In this document: piece by piece, positions 9,422 to 20,600 of the stretch
Numbering within the stretch: the stretch's first letter is position 1
How the letters are laid out: each line of letters begins with the position of its first letter
Translations under genes and position numbers: made by a program
Assembly (NCBI RefSeq): GCF_003967575.1
Contig: NZ_BIFT01000002.1
Location: forward strand, 1,612,001-1,676,000
DNA: 64,000 nucleotides
Reading direction: 5' to 3'
Origin: Dictyobacter alpinus
GTDB lineage: Bacteria; Chloroflexota; Ktedonobacteria; Ktedonobacterales; Ktedonobacteraceae
Notes under the pieces: model-generated
What the model was told of the DNA's origin: nothing
The model's database searches: none
Seen by the model: the letters and a program-made list of their open reading frames with translations, nothing else

Positions 9422-10021
9422 ATGTATGAATTGATTATCCTTGCTCGTCTCATGCAAAGACCAGCACATGGGTATCTGATCGCAAAAATCATTAACCACA
9501 TTATTGGTCCATATACAAAAATGAGTAATGGCAGGCTCTATCCATTATTAGCCAGACTTGAAAAAGATGGCTTAATCACCATTGCCAGAGAACCAACGTT
9601 ATGCCCTCATGGAGGACGGCCAATGCGGGCCTACGAGATTACCGAGACAGGTCAAAAGCGCTTTTATACCTTAATGTTAGATACAACGGCAAATCCAGGC
9701 GAGTATCAAAAGATTTTCGCCCAAAAAGCTTGCTATCTCCACTTACTAGAGCCGATTGAGCGGTTACACATTATTGACCACTACATTACCTATTGCCAGA
9801 CCCATATTCACCATAAAACCAACGAAGCAGAAGACATACGCTTAAAGGCACCCGGGTGGGGCGACGAATGGGAATTTATGCAAGATCGTGTGATCAATAT
9901 GCTCCACCACTCTACTAATCAATGGCAGTTAGAGCTAGCCTGGGCCACCCAACTCCGCGATCAGGAGGTCGCAACCATCTTCTCAGAACAGACTGAGAAT
10001 ACATCAACTTCAATCAATTAA
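9422..10021 (+). CDS. PadR family transcriptional regulator
   Basis: 199 residues. The N-terminal winged helix shows the PadR pattern: LARLMQRPAHGYLIAKI, then NGRLYPLLARLEKDGLI, then a wing with GGRPMRAYEITETGQKRF. The C-terminal half (about 95-190) is helical and fits the PadR dimerisation domain. It ends 13 nt before the drug transporter gene, so the two are one operon. The usual role, by family knowledge and inference, is repression of that transporter until a toxic ligand binds. Confidence 0.92.
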   Translation: MYELIILARLMQRPAHGYLIAKIINHIIGPYTKMSNGRLYPLLARLEKDGLITIAREPTLCPHGGRPMRAYEITETGQKRFYTLMLDTTANPGEYQKIFAQKACYLHLLEPIERLHIIDHYITYCQTHIHHKTNEAEDIRLKAPGWGDEWEFMQDRVINMLHHSTNQWQLELAWATQLRDQEVATIFSEQTENTSTSIN

Positions 10022-10034
10022 AGGGTATTCATTC

Positions 10035-11819
10035 ATGCAAAAAACAGAAAAGTCCCTCCCAATACAATCGGGAACACAGCCAACGCTAACCGTGCGAGGC
10101 AAGCCAGTACGACCATGGCTTGTAATGGGCTCGCTTATCTTCGGCTTCTTTATGGCGCTACTGGATGCAACCATTGTCAATATTGCCATTCCAACCATTC
10201 AAAGCAGTTTGAAATCCGACCTGACAACGGTTAGCTGGGTCTTAAGCGCCTATAACCTCGTTTTTGCTGTACTACTGGTGACGGTGGGTCGTTTTGCCGA
10301 CCAATATGGGCGTAAGCGCTTGTTTATGATTGGGATGGTCATTTTCAGTATTGGTTCTTTATTCTGCGCCATGGCTGAAACATTCGGTCAGTTCACAGGT
10401 CTACCAGCCGTTAACTGGCTGATTGGTTTCCGTGCCCTACAAGCAATTGGAGCCGCCGGACTCAATCCTGTCAGTCTGGCAATTATTATGTCAGTATTTC
10501 CCACCGAGAAACGGGGAGCAGCTATTGGTATCTGGGGAGCCAGCTCAGGCATCGCGGCCGCTGGTGGTCCGGTACTCGGTGGTTTCCTGGTGGAAAATTT
10601 TGACTGGCGCTGGATTTTCTTTGTAAATATTCCATTCTGTATTGTTGGCTTGATTATGGTAGCTTTATTCGTGCCTGAAACCAGCAATCCACGTGTCAGC
10701 AAACGCATCGATATAGCGGGTATCCTCACCCTATCCGTTTCAATCTTCTGCCTGGTACTTGCCATCATTCAAGGCAACAGTTGGGGCTGGTCATCAGCAG
10801 CCACGATAGGACTCTTTATTGGAGCCGTGGCTGGCCTGATTCTCTTTATAGTTGCCGAATTATATCAGAAGGAACCCATCGTCGACTTTAGCCTGTTTAA
10901 AGCGATCAGCTTTACCGGTGCCAACCTGACAATGTTTTTCTTTGGCATCGCTATCCAGGGTACATTCCTGATTCTCGTTCTCTATTTTATCAATGGCCGT
11001 GGATATGATCAGCTTCAGGCCGCCTATGCTTCCCTACCGGTCCCACTGGCCTCAATGGTCGTTGCGATCATTGCTGGACGCCTGAGTAGAAAGATCAACC
11101 CCAACATCATAGCCATCATAGGTATGCTGCTCTTAGTGATTGGATTTGGACTCCTCTGCTTTATTAATGCAGATAGCAGCTACATCGACGTTGCCTGGCG
11201 TAGCCTCTTCCTGGGAACGGGTATGGGACTGATTTTCCAGAGTTTACCGGCACTCTCTTTAGAGGACGTACCACCCGCAAAATTTGGTGTAGGCAGCGGT
11301 ATCTTTAATACATTTCGTCAAATTGGTTTCGCCCTGGGTGTCGCGATTTTGATCAGCGTCTTTACTGGTAGCATTCAAACAGATATCCCGCAAGCGGGCA
11401 CCAATGCGATTGCCATTGTCAAAGCCGATAAAAATTTGCCCGAGCAAATGCAAGCTGGCATCATTACAGGTTTGAAACAGAGCAGCAATGCAAGCACGGC
11501 ATCCGAAGGCGGAAGCGGTAACTCCTCATCTCAGCAGGTTGATCTCACGCAATATGTTAACAAACTACCAGCGCAAATGCCAGCCACCCAGAAAGCCGCG
11601 ATCAAAACTGAACTGGCGCTAGTAGGCAACAAGATCAGCCATGAGTTCCAGAGCCAGACCACCAATGCCTTCATCAGCGCCTGGATCGTAGCGGCTGGTT
11701 TCGCAGTAGCAGGTCTCATATCAGCCATAGTCTCATTAATTCTACACCGTCCTCAAGCAGCAAGAAAAGCCGCGAACCAGGCAGAAAAACAGGATCCAGT
11801 CGCAATCATCGCAGACTAA
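10035..11819 (+). CDS. DHA2 family (14-TM) MFS drug transporter
   Basis: 594 residues. Motif D1 (LDATIVNIAIPTIQSSL), motif A (GRFADQYGRKRLFM) and motif C (GIAAAGGPVLGGFLVE) are visible, and the hydrophobic pattern fits 14 transmembrane segments as in EmrB/QacA proteins. A soluble loop of about 100 residues (about 450-545, with SSNASTASEGGSGNSSS) lies before the last membrane segment. It should be a proton-driven exporter of hydrophobic drugs in the cytoplasmic membrane. It is cotranscribed with the PadR regulator. Confidence 0.93.
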   Translation: MQKTEKSLPIQSGTQPTLTVRGKPVRPWLVMGSLIFGFFMALLDATIVNIAIPTIQSSLKSDLTTVSWVLSAYNLVFAVLLVTVGRFADQYGRKRLFMIGMVIFSIGSLFCAMAETFGQFTGLPAVNWLIGFRALQAIGAAGLNPVSLAIIMSVFPTEKRGAAIGIWGASSGIAAAGGPVLGGFLVENFDWRWIFFVNIPFCIVGLIMVALFVPETSNPRVSKRIDIAGILTLSVSIFCLVLAIIQGNSWGWSSAATIGLFIGAVAGLILFIVAELYQKEPIVDFSLFKAISFTGANLTMFFFGIAIQGTFLILVLYFINGRGYDQLQAAYASLPVPLASMVVAIIAGRLSRKINPNIIAIIGMLLLVIGFGLLCFINADSSYIDVAWRSLFLGTGMGLIFQSLPALSLEDVPPAKFGVGSGIFNTFRQIGFALGVAILISVFTGSIQTDIPQAGTNAIAIVKADKNLPEQMQAGIITGLKQSSNASTASEGGSGNSSSQQVDLTQYVNKLPAQMPATQKAAIKTELALVGNKISHEFQSQTTNAFISAWIVAAGFAVAGLISAIVSLILHRPQAARKAANQAEKQDPVAIIAD

Positions 11820-11870
11820 ATCTCACAGACCCTGGAATGACAACACAAGTACGTTGACTTTACTTAGATT

Positions 11871-12017
11871 GATGCCATGTACAAGTTCTTCCTGCATACA
11901 CCTGTTATGATGGGGAAATAGAGAGGCGGTCGCGATCGCCTCTCTATTTCCCCATCATAACGCATAAACTCGCGCCGGCGGCGTGAGCAGTCAGCACCAA
12001 GACGCACCCACGGCATC
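11871..12017. repeat. TIR-palindrome repeat, copy B
   Basis: Palindrome 11904-11961 (29-bp arms, no loop, one mismatched pair near the centre) with the core GAGGCGGTCGC. The left flank GATGCCATGTACAAGTTCTT (11871-11890) matches the terminal repeat of the family. The right flank has only a weak counterpart (GCACCCACGGCATC, about 12004-12017). It lies downstream of the MFS gene. The rest of the gap, to 12243, is AT-rich with no clear gene. Confidence 0.75.
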
Positions 12018-12243
12018 AAACAGTTACAAATAAAATTTTATAAAAACTGACATCACGTTTTTTTTGGACATACATTGCAAAAATGTGAGACAAAAACACA
12101 CAAAATAGTGCACCATACAAGGCACACTAGAAAAGAGAAATGAATGAGTGTATCAAAGATGGATACTACTCTCTCTTAACAGCTCCAGTGTTGAAGATTC
12201 CACAACAGTTCTACCAGGCTATCTTCCAAATAAGGAGCTACCT

Positions 12244-13404
12244 ATGTCATTTGACACAACAAGCTGGACCATTGGTATTGAAGAAGAGTATCAAATCATT
12301 GACCCCATCACCCGCGCCCTATCTCCCTCATCTAGCCGTATCCTCTCCCTTGTAGAACCAGAGCAGCAAGAATTTATTGATACCGAAATGCAAAGTAGTC
12401 AGATTGAGACAGCAACCCCCATCTGTCACACACTTACAGAGGTTCGTAGTAGTATTACCCATGTACGCCAAGCATTACTCACAGCAGCCGCCAGGGCAAA
12501 CTGTTGGATTGCCGCCAGCGGAACCCATCCCTTTTCACACTGGCAGGACCAACACATTACAGACAAGCACCGCTACGCTCTCATAGAGCAGCGTTATCAA
12601 CAACTTGCGCGTGAACAAGTTATCCTGGGATGCCATGTACACATTGGTTGTCCCGACCACGAGACTGCCTTGCAGATTGTTAACCGGGCCCGTCTCTGGC
12701 TGACACCATTACTGGCACTCAGCGCCAATTCCCCTTTTCTGCATTGGCGGGATACCGGCTATGCCAGTTTCCGCACCATGATCTGGTCGCGCTGGCCCAT
12801 GGCCGGGCCACCACCCTATATTGATTCAAGTGCCTCTTATGACAGTCTCATACGTGCATTGATTAAGACCAATGCTATTGAGAATGCCAGCCATATCTAC
12901 TGGGATATCCGCCTTTCGGAACGTTACCCAACCATCGAGTTTCGCATTATGGATGTATGCATGACAATTGACGAAACCGTCATGTTGGCAGGACTTATTC
13001 GTGCGCTGGTACAAACATGCGCCGAACAGGCCAGACAGGGCATTCCCTATCCTCATACACCTAACGAAATACTGAGAACTGCCCACTGGCGCGCCGCACG
13101 CTATGGCTTAGAAAGTGAGCTGATAGACGCCAATGCTGGCACAAGTCTACCAGCTCAAGAATTGATTAAACGCTTCCTGACACTACTGCGTCCTGTATTA
13201 CAGGCAAATGCTGAATGGAATGAAATTGCAGGCCACGTACAAAGGACGCTCACCCATGGGAATGGTGCGATGCGTCAACGCATGATCTTCCAAAAAACAG
13301 GACGCCTGCAAGATGTCGTAGACTTTATGGTAGCTGAGACCGCTGAAGGAACTGCCCAGGAACCTCTTATCCTCAATTCACAAAACCAAACGTCATCGTA
13401 TTAA
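12244..13404 (+). CDS. Carboxylate-amine ligase, YbdK/GCS2 family
   Basis: The ATG at 12244 has AAGGAG six bases upstream and starts the conserved block TIGIEEEYQIIDP; this gives 386 residues, the usual length. Other family motifs: FIDTEMQSSQIETATP, ILGCHVHIGCPD, LLALSANSPFL and TIEFRIMDVC. Known of the family: ATP-dependent ligase related to glutamate-cysteine ligase; E. coli YbdK has weak gamma-glutamylcysteine ligase activity. The real substrate here is unknown. No glutathione synthetase gene is near. Confidence 0.9.
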   Translation: MSFDTTSWTIGIEEEYQIIDPITRALSPSSSRILSLVEPEQQEFIDTEMQSSQIETATPICHTLTEVRSSITHVRQALLTAAARANCWIAASGTHPFSHWQDQHITDKHRYALIEQRYQQLAREQVILGCHVHIGCPDHETALQIVNRARLWLTPLLALSANSPFLHWRDTGYASFRTMIWSRWPMAGPPPYIDSSASYDSLIRALIKTNAIENASHIYWDIRLSERYPTIEFRIMDVCMTIDETVMLAGLIRALVQTCAEQARQGIPYPHTPNEILRTAHWRAARYGLESELIDANAGTSLPAQELIKRFLTLLRPVLQANAEWNEIAGHVQRTLTHGNGAMRQRMIFQKTGRLQDVVDFMVAETAEGTAQEPLILNSQNQTSSY

Positions 13405-13455
13405 AAAGCTAGAATCAGAGACTATACAAACACATTTTTTTATGATTTTTCAAAT

Positions 13456-13486
13456 CAGTGCGGATGCACCTTATGACATCCGCACT
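13456..13486. terminator. Hairpin terminator between convergent genes
   Basis: AGTGCGGATG and CATCCGCACT form perfect 10-bp arms around a short loop at about 13456-13485. A T-rich stretch follows on the minus strand. It lies between the ends of the carboxylate-amine ligase gene and the lanthipeptide precursor gene. Confidence 0.6.
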
Positions 13487-13554
13487 GCACCGAGTTCAAC
13501 ATATATCAGCATACCCGGTGTCCTGAGCAGTAAAAGGAGACAAAGAGCCAACGG

Positions 13555-13809
13555 TTAGCAGCACGGTCCAAAGGTAAAACAATAGGAAGAACGCAAACAA
13601 TCAGCGGAACAACCATGGGAAAATTGTTCATTTGGTCGCCCCACACCAACCCCGATACCAATACCGGTTCCACCATAAATTGTCGCCAGATCAGCATCAA
13701 CAAGCTCAATCTCACCTGCGGGATTGGTTGGAAGCAATGCCAGTTCGGCAGGTCCCAGACTACGGCGATACGCTTCGTCGGTCCAAGCACGCACAATATC
13801 TACAGACAT
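13555..13809 (-). CDS. Type II lanthipeptide precursor (LanA)
   Basis: The ATG at 13809 is preceded by AAAGGA and gives 84 residues; an ATG 30 bases further upstream is in frame but has no good ribosome binding site. Residues 1-47 form a leader of the mersacidin-like type (DIVRAWTDEAYRRSL, then LLPTNPAGEIEL) that ends in GG. The predicted 37-residue core starts TGIGIGVGVG and ends CFTFGPCC. It has five Cys (core 20, 24, 30, 36, 37) and six Ser/Thr (core 1, 17, 21, 27, 28, 32), enough for several (methyl)lanthionine rings. The partner LanM gene lies 218 nt upstream on the same strand. Leader type is recognised; cleavage site and ring pattern are inferred. Confidence 0.88.
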   Translation of the reverse strand: MSVDIVRAWTDEAYRRSLGPAELALLPTNPAGEIELVDADLATIYGGTGIGIGVGVGRPNEQFSHGCSADCLRSSYCFTFGPCC

Positions 13810-13946
13810 GGGAAAATCCTTTCTTAACGAGAATGGCATTATCCATTCCGAATGCTACAGTACATGGGCTTACGATGGGCGATAAAGGGCTATCAGCCAA
13901 CTAGTGCTGAAGTTTCTCGTCCCCATCAAGTTATTGCGCATCCAAT

Positions 13947-13977
13947 GTTTTATTTGGGTCAGTAGTAAAACATTGAA
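13947..13977. other. Small hairpin between lanM and lanA
   Basis: AATGTTTTA and TAAAACATT make perfect 9-bp arms separated by 13 nt. It sits in the 218-nt gap between the LanM gene and the precursor gene. It could lower read-through or protect a processed lanA message. No U-tract follows. Confidence 0.45.
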
Positions 13978-14026
13978 TAGCCAGAAACAGAAAAGATGAC
14001 AATGCGTCCCCTCCTGAACGGTGGTC

Positions 14027-17000
14027 CTATCCAGCCACCGTACGAATAATAGGAGAAGCCAGTAGAAGAATATTAGGAACCAGTTGTGGCTGCGCTAACC
14101 GCAAAAGTTCATAACCAATCCCCGCCAGCCCCAGCATCATCCCAGGAGTTTCGACACCGAGAGGAAGCCCCGTAACCCAACCTGTGCGCTCGCCGCATTC
14201 CAGCAGCATCGCCGTAAGTTGAGCAAGTGGCTCCAAATATTGAACCATACCCAATTGTTGTGTAGCAGTCAAAAGCAATTCTAAATTGCCAAGATCCCCA
14301 TGACAAAGTGAATGATTAGAACCAAATCCTTCCTTTAGTGTTGTTTGCAAGGCCACGTCCACTTCCTGACGTAGTAGTTCATACTCTCCATGCTTCAAGA
14401 GTTCCATCCGGCTCAGTCCCAGCCCGGTCGCGCCATGACACCAGGCAACCACAAAACCAGTATCTGCGGCATCCGCCAGTTGCTTAAAATCTATCGTTAA
14501 GGGAACAGCACGCAGGTCAGGCCAATTTTTTTTGGCCGGCGAGAATAACTGACGCTCAAAAGACAGTAGCGCTAGCGAGGCAGTACGAAAACGTTCCTGC
14601 TGACAGACAGCCGACAATTTCACCAGACTTAAAGCGATACCAGCCGCGCCATGGGCAAAACCGGTCAACAAGCCTTTCTGGCGCATTTGTTCAGAAGAGA
14701 CGATGTGGGCATCCAGTCCAAGTTTATGTAGAATATGATCTCCACAACGAATCGCATTTGCCAGTATACGAGGTGTTGGAGTAACAGTATAAACACTGAG
14801 CAGTGCCAGTAAACAGCCAGCCGCACCGTGCATGATATCGAGTTGCTGATCCAGTTCGATCAGTGGCTCAATGCGCTCAATGACATCTTCAAGCGCATCC
14901 AGCAGCCAGGATTCATGCCATAACATGTACAGATGAGAAAAGACGTAGAGCAGCGAACCCCAGCCAGCAAAGGCGCCAATATACTCACCAGGACCAGCAA
15001 GCGAGCCATCTAATTGCTGATGTAAGTTTAAGGCCATAGAATGAGCCAGTTCAGCATATTCCTCTTGCCCTTCACCTGCCCCTAGATAGGCCAGGAAAAA
15101 GGCGATACCTGACAGGCCATTATAGAAATCAAGACCACTTCCACCAATCTGCCAGGCTTGATATGGGCCTATAGATAAACTCAACCAGTTAGTGCCGGCG
15201 TCATCATGAATAGCTAGATTCGCCAAACGATATCCGATCGACTGCGCAGCCAGGCGTAAACGTTCAGGAGTACCCGGAGTCTCAGGGGGCCGCAACTGTA
15301 ATGTAGAAGGTTGAAAATGCACTTCTTGTTCAGCAATAGATGCCAGCGAAGCCTGGATAATCCAGACTTGCCGCAGTAGATCATGCTCATCCAGACGTTG
15401 TAAACGCTGCGTCACCATATCCATGCCAGTCAGTGAGCAAAAGGCGGTAATACGCTCAGCCCGGCTGGTATAAAGATCCAGACTGGACACCTGCGTCAAG
15501 AAAAAAGGAATATCACCCGAAAGCAGATCAGCACGTTCCGCGGCAATCACACTGGCCATATGTGGCTGATCCACAGTAATCACCCAGAGACGATCCAGAT
15601 AGCGATATAAATCTAGCGCATCATGTAGAACATCGGGATGAAAACTTTCTTGTAATAACAAACTATATGCCATTGTAGGACGTAAAATGACACGAATTTC
15701 GTCGCGTGCAAAACGCGGCAGCACGTTTACCAGCAACTCCTGACGACAGGCCAATAACAGCTGATACATAGTCACAAAGCCAAAGATGATATAGTGTTGA
15801 TAGGTACATAAATCCACTGCCTGCCCATCCAAATGAGGACGATTATGACTACCAGCAAGCGTCATATAATCCCGAATAATATGCATCTGATCAGTTCCTA
15901 CATTGCTCCATGTCGCCACAGGCACAGGAACGACCTGCCCGCCAATCTCACTCAGGCCACTCATATCCATGCCGCCACGCTGCTCATTAGACCAGAAACG
16001 ATATGGCAGAAGGCCAACAGACAACACAGAAGATTGCAATACCTCATCGATACCTGTGGATAAGGCCTCCTTCTGAGGAGATTGACTGATACGTGGGCGA
16101 AACAGAGCCTCTACATCGATGAGCATCGGCTGCTCACCAGCCGCTACCAGGTTTTCTGCATGGACATCTGTGGCAGATACTGTGTAAAGTAGGGCCAGAT
16201 AAGCACCCTGACGGACATAAAAACGCTCAACTTGTTCCGGTGAGGTACAATCACGGGCTTCAATGAACTCTACCCAACCATACGTGCCTTTATCCAATAA
16301 ATGGAGCAAACGAAAAGCGGGCAACTTACTACGTACATTTAACCAGTGTAATAATTCCTGGAAATGAGCATCGACCGCCAGGGACCTTGGCTTATATACC
16401 AGGCGCATGCCAGAGGTAAAGCGTAAAAGAAAAACGCTACGGCCACCACGATGAGCATCTCCCGCACCACTTAAGACTTCAGTCAATACACCAGGATCAT
16501 CGGCAGGTGAGAAGAGCGCCCGTATCTCTTTCCAGTCAGCACATAGTCGTTGCAAAAACTCTAGGGATGTCTCACGCCATTGATCTATCTGGGCTATTAA
16601 CTGTCGTGCCAGGACAGGATACTTAGCAAGAATCGCTAGCATCTCCTGAGGTTGACGGCACCATTCCACAAAAAAAGCGAAGCGCTCTTCGGGCGTCTCA
16701 CCCTGAAGGCGCCCTTCTACACGCATGATGTTAAGTTCAAGTGCCAGAACCTTGCTAACCTTTACTAATAATTGTCCGGGCAAGCGCATAAAAAGTAGCC
16801 GCATTATCGTCTGTGGATCAAAAGGCGGTTGCTTTTGCCGCTGCAACAAAATTTGCACTTCCACATGTACGCGTTTCCAGGCATTGCGTAAGAGAGGACG
16901 AATAACGCGCAAGAGGAGATCAATGCCTTCGTCATCATGCAGATCAGGAAGAGGACATGGCATATCCTTCTCTTCCAAGGTAAAAGACTGCATCAGTTTA

Positions 17001-17323
17001 TCTAACCAGATCAAATCGCCGGAAACACGCTGCCGCATCGCCTCAATAGGCTCGGCCAGCAAGTAAAACAGATCCTCTTCTGTTAATTCATCTATCGCCA
17101 GACGTTCTGAAAAATGGTTGCCCTGGTTAAATGGAGGTAGGTCCTTCCACCAACTCAGTTTACGAGCAGCTAAATCCGCATGCAAGCGATCAGGGGCAAC
17201 CTTCTTTTTCCCATCGGCACACCACAAAGCCCATCGCTCGTTCAATGTCAGAGCACGATACCAGGAAGCTGGAATTTCCTTCTGTGCTCGGTCAAGTGTT
17301 GTCTTATGCCCCTCATCAATCAT
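14027..17323 (-). CDS. lanM: Type II lanthipeptide synthetase LanM
   Basis: The ATG at 17323 is preceded by GAGAAGGGG and gives 1098 residues, a usual LanM length. The N-terminal two thirds are the dehydratase domain (family DUF4135), with motifs such as FLLRFTSGMRLVYKPRSLAVD and SATDVHAENLVAAG. It phosphorylates and eliminates Ser/Thr. The C-terminal third is a LanC-like cyclase with zinc ligands C962 (VAWCHGATG), C1007 and H1008 (LCHGDLGN), plus HGAAG repeats. It should make lanthionine rings on the 84-aa precursor encoded downstream. No transporter/protease (LanT), immunity genes or regulator are next to it, so export must use genes elsewhere. Confidence 0.95.
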   Translation of the reverse strand: MIDEGHKTTLDRAQKEIPASWYRALTLNERWALWCADGKKKVAPDRLHADLAARKLSWWKDLPPFNQGNHFSERLAIDELTEEDLFYLLAEPIEAMRQRVSGDLIWLDKLMQSFTLEEKDMPCPLPDLHDDEGIDLLLRVIRPLLRNAWKRVHVEVQILLQRQKQPPFDPQTIMRLLFMRLPGQLLVKVSKVLALELNIMRVEGRLQGETPEERFAFFVEWCRQPQEMLAILAKYPVLARQLIAQIDQWRETSLEFLQRLCADWKEIRALFSPADDPGVLTEVLSGAGDAHRGGRSVFLLRFTSGMRLVYKPRSLAVDAHFQELLHWLNVRSKLPAFRLLHLLDKGTYGWVEFIEARDCTSPEQVERFYVRQGAYLALLYTVSATDVHAENLVAAGEQPMLIDVEALFRPRISQSPQKEALSTGIDEVLQSSVLSVGLLPYRFWSNEQRGGMDMSGLSEIGGQVVPVPVATWSNVGTDQMHIIRDYMTLAGSHNRPHLDGQAVDLCTYQHYIIFGFVTMYQLLLACRQELLVNVLPRFARDEIRVILRPTMAYSLLLQESFHPDVLHDALDLYRYLDRLWVITVDQPHMASVIAAERADLLSGDIPFFLTQVSSLDLYTSRAERITAFCSLTGMDMVTQRLQRLDEHDLLRQVWIIQASLASIAEQEVHFQPSTLQLRPPETPGTPERLRLAAQSIGYRLANLAIHDDAGTNWLSLSIGPYQAWQIGGSGLDFYNGLSGIAFFLAYLGAGEGQEEYAELAHSMALNLHQQLDGSLAGPGEYIGAFAGWGSLLYVFSHLYMLWHESWLLDALEDVIERIEPLIELDQQLDIMHGAAGCLLALLSVYTVTPTPRILANAIRCGDHILHKLGLDAHIVSSEQMRQKGLLTGFAHGAAGIALSLVKLSAVCQQERFRTASLALLSFERQLFSPAKKNWPDLRAVPLTIDFKQLADAADTGFVVAWCHGATGLGLSRMELLKHGEYELLRQEVDVALQTTLKEGFGSNHSLCHGDLGNLELLLTATQQLGMVQYLEPLAQLTAMLLECGERTGWVTGLPLGVETPGMMLGLAGIGYELLRLAQPQLVPNILLLASPIIRTVAG

Positions 17324-17660
17324 CAACACGCCCCTTCTCAAGACCACTTCATTTCACATTATAATTTTATCGCAAAATGTGCAAAGTACGTTTTCTCATT
17401 AATCATTTCAGGTGAGACTTCATTTAGAATATACGACTATTTGGACCAATTTATAAGTGGGTAGGAATATTATGCCAGATATACAAGAAACACAAGTACT
17501 ATAGCATAGGAAAAATAGGAGATACATGTGCTTAACTATGGGCGACATGCTATAATGATCTTGCATCGTTCAATGAAAGAGTATAAAAAGCATAGAAGGC
17601 GTAGAGATGGAAGAGGGTGGAAGTAATACCTCAAGGGCAATGTGAAGGAGGAAGAAAGGG

Positions 17661-20600
17661 ATGGGAGAAAAAATTTGTCCACGAGAAATGAGAATGCCAA
17701 ATCATAGGCTTAAACACGAAAGGGAAAGACGGTATTGGACGCTTGAAGATGTCGCCCAATACATCAATCGTTTACACAACTTTGGTCCAGGAGATCCAGA
17801 TCCCCATATGGTAGAATACTGGGAACAAGGTATCACTTTTCCAGGTCCACGCTATTGTCAGGCACTATGCACCATCTTTCAAATGGATGCATACGCCCTT
17901 GGACTTACCTCACCACCAATTGATGGGAATGGCAATATTGTTGACCAACAAGCAGACCAATATCGCACAGTCGCCTACAACGAAGAAGAATATCACCAGC
18001 ATGCAAACTATAGTACACGTGCTGAAATACCTCCTCCCCCCACTCGTGTCAACTATAATCTGCGCAATGATATCAGAGCATCCGAAGTACCAGGGCAGAT
18101 GCCAGCAGCGGCCCCTTTTTTCTATACAAACTCAAGTATTGATAATACAGTATCCAGGAATATAAAAAGTGCGCTCTTGCCACAGGACAAAAACAATCGT
18201 CAGCACCTGCTAAAACGCGTACGGCGTTTCTGGATTACCGATGTGCTGGAACATTCACTCCACCACGCGGCACTGATTGAGCTAGGTTTTCAAACACGGC
18301 CGGATGCTCTGATCAATCCCTGGCACTTGTTACAAGAATATGCTCAAGCCAAGCGCACACTTCCCCCCCATACATCAATTGCGCAGGTCTATGATGATTC
18401 CGATGGAGCCTTATTGATACTGGGTGAACCAGGAGCAGGCAAAACAACACTGCTGCTGGAACTCACCAGACATTTGCTAAACCGGGCCGAGGAAGACGAA
18501 TTCCATCTTATTCCAGTGGTGTTTAATCTTTCATCCTGGGCCATTAAACGAGCACCCATCAAGGACTGGCTGGTTGAAGAACTACATGATAAATATCAGG
18601 TGCCCCGTAAAATTGGTCAGGGTTGGGTAGAGAACGAAGGGCTACTGCTCTTGCTCGATGGATTGGATGAAGTTAACACTATTCACCGTACAGCTTGCAT
18701 TGACGCGATTAACACCTTTCGGCGAAAATATGGACTGGTTCCTATCGTTGTCTGTAGCCGCAGTGCTGAATATCATACGCTATCACTGCAACTCAGCCTG
18801 CAAATGGCGGTAGTGATCCAACCCCTCACCGCTCAGCAGACAGAAAGATATCTTAAAACTGTAGGCAAGCCACTGGAAGCACTGCGGGTGGCATTACAGC
18901 AAGATCTGTATTTGCAAGAATTAGCAACTACGCCACTTATGCTCAGCGTACTGGCCCTGGCATATCATGGGATGCCACTGGATGAAATCCTTAAGAACAA
19001 GACACTTGAGGACAAACGGCAACAGATCTTTGCGACCTATGTCCAACGGATGCTCACCCGCCGGGGTACCTCAACCAGCCATCCACCAGCACCTACCATC
19101 CAATGGTTGGCCTATCTGGCCAGACAAATGAAGCATCAGAACCAGAGTGTCTTCTATATCGAACATATCCAGCCAGACTGGCTTGAAGAGCCACGTACAC
19201 AGAGAATATATGAAAGGCTGGCAATACAATTAATTGGCACCTGTATTGGTATCTTGATCAGCCTGGTTGTCAGCTTCCTCTTCCTGGGAAGTATGCCTAT
19301 CACCACGCGTACTATTTATGCCTTGATGGGTGGGCTGTTAGGAGGGTTATTGAGCGGTCGAACACTTGAACCACTGCCCGCCGCAGAGAACGCAACACGG
19401 CCTCGCCGCCACTGGTATTCCTGGCTCAATCAACTGATCACCCATGGACCAACTCGCAATGGCCTGAGCGTGGCACTGATTACCATCCTTATCCCTGGCG
19501 GTTATACCTGGCACGCGCCTTTAAAAGGATTAGTCGTTGGCTGCTCTTTTGGACTTACAAGCATGCTCCTGAGCGTTCTCCTGGCACCAGTCTCCAGCAG
19601 AAATGGCAAAAAACGCACCTACAACTTACTCAAACAAGGTATTCTTATTGGTACCCTGATCGGTTTAAGTACTGGACTCAGCTTTGGCTTTTTAATTGGG
19701 CCAATCGTTGGTATCGGCTTCGGCTTAATTGTCGGTATCAGTTTTGGCTTGATCTCGTTGCTGTTGCTGCTCTTCTTTTCCCAGAGGAGCCCAACGATTC
19801 AACTTACAGAGATCATCACCTGGAGTCCTAAAAGCTTATTGAAGGGCTTATTCAGTACCCATTATCTGAAACAAGGATTGCTGGTAAGTGGTCTGGTAGG
19901 AATAGGTGTCGGACTAAGCAATGCCCTGATTTTTGGACCCAGTGTAGCACTGGCCAGAAGCTTGAGCCTGGAATTAGGCAGTTTGTTAGCGCTGGGAGAA
20001 GATATAGAGCTTATCTATCGAGCTATCGTGGGTCTGGTGTTTGGACTCAGTATTGGCTTAAGTATTGGCATGACATACTGCTTCATCCTGGGACTTTTAA
20101 ATGGGCTTTCCAATCAAAGACTAGAGGAACATCGCCGCCTGACACCCAATCAGGGCATCGGCCGTTCAGCGCGTAATGGCCTGATCGTAGGTGTAATCTG
20201 CACCTGTGCCAGTTGGAGCATCCATATCCTGATGCTCTTCATTTTCACCAGATCCTATTATCTCTTCAGCCGTGGCCTTGGTCTGTTGCTCAGTGATGAA
20301 TCAGGACAGCAACTCAACATACTATTGGATCAAGGACTGAATGAAGTGCTTAGCTTTGGACTACACAATGCACTTTTTATCGGACCATCCTGCGGACTGT
20401 TAGTAGGTTTATTAATTGGGGGCTGGGCCTGCATTCAACATATAATCCTACGTATCCTTCTCTGGCGAAGTGGAGTGATGCCCTGGAACTATGCACAATT
20501 TCTTGATTTTGCCACTGAACGCATTCTATTACGCAAAGTGGGGGGTGGCTATATCTTTGTACATCGTTTGCTACTCGATTATTTTGCCGCCCTCGTCCCC

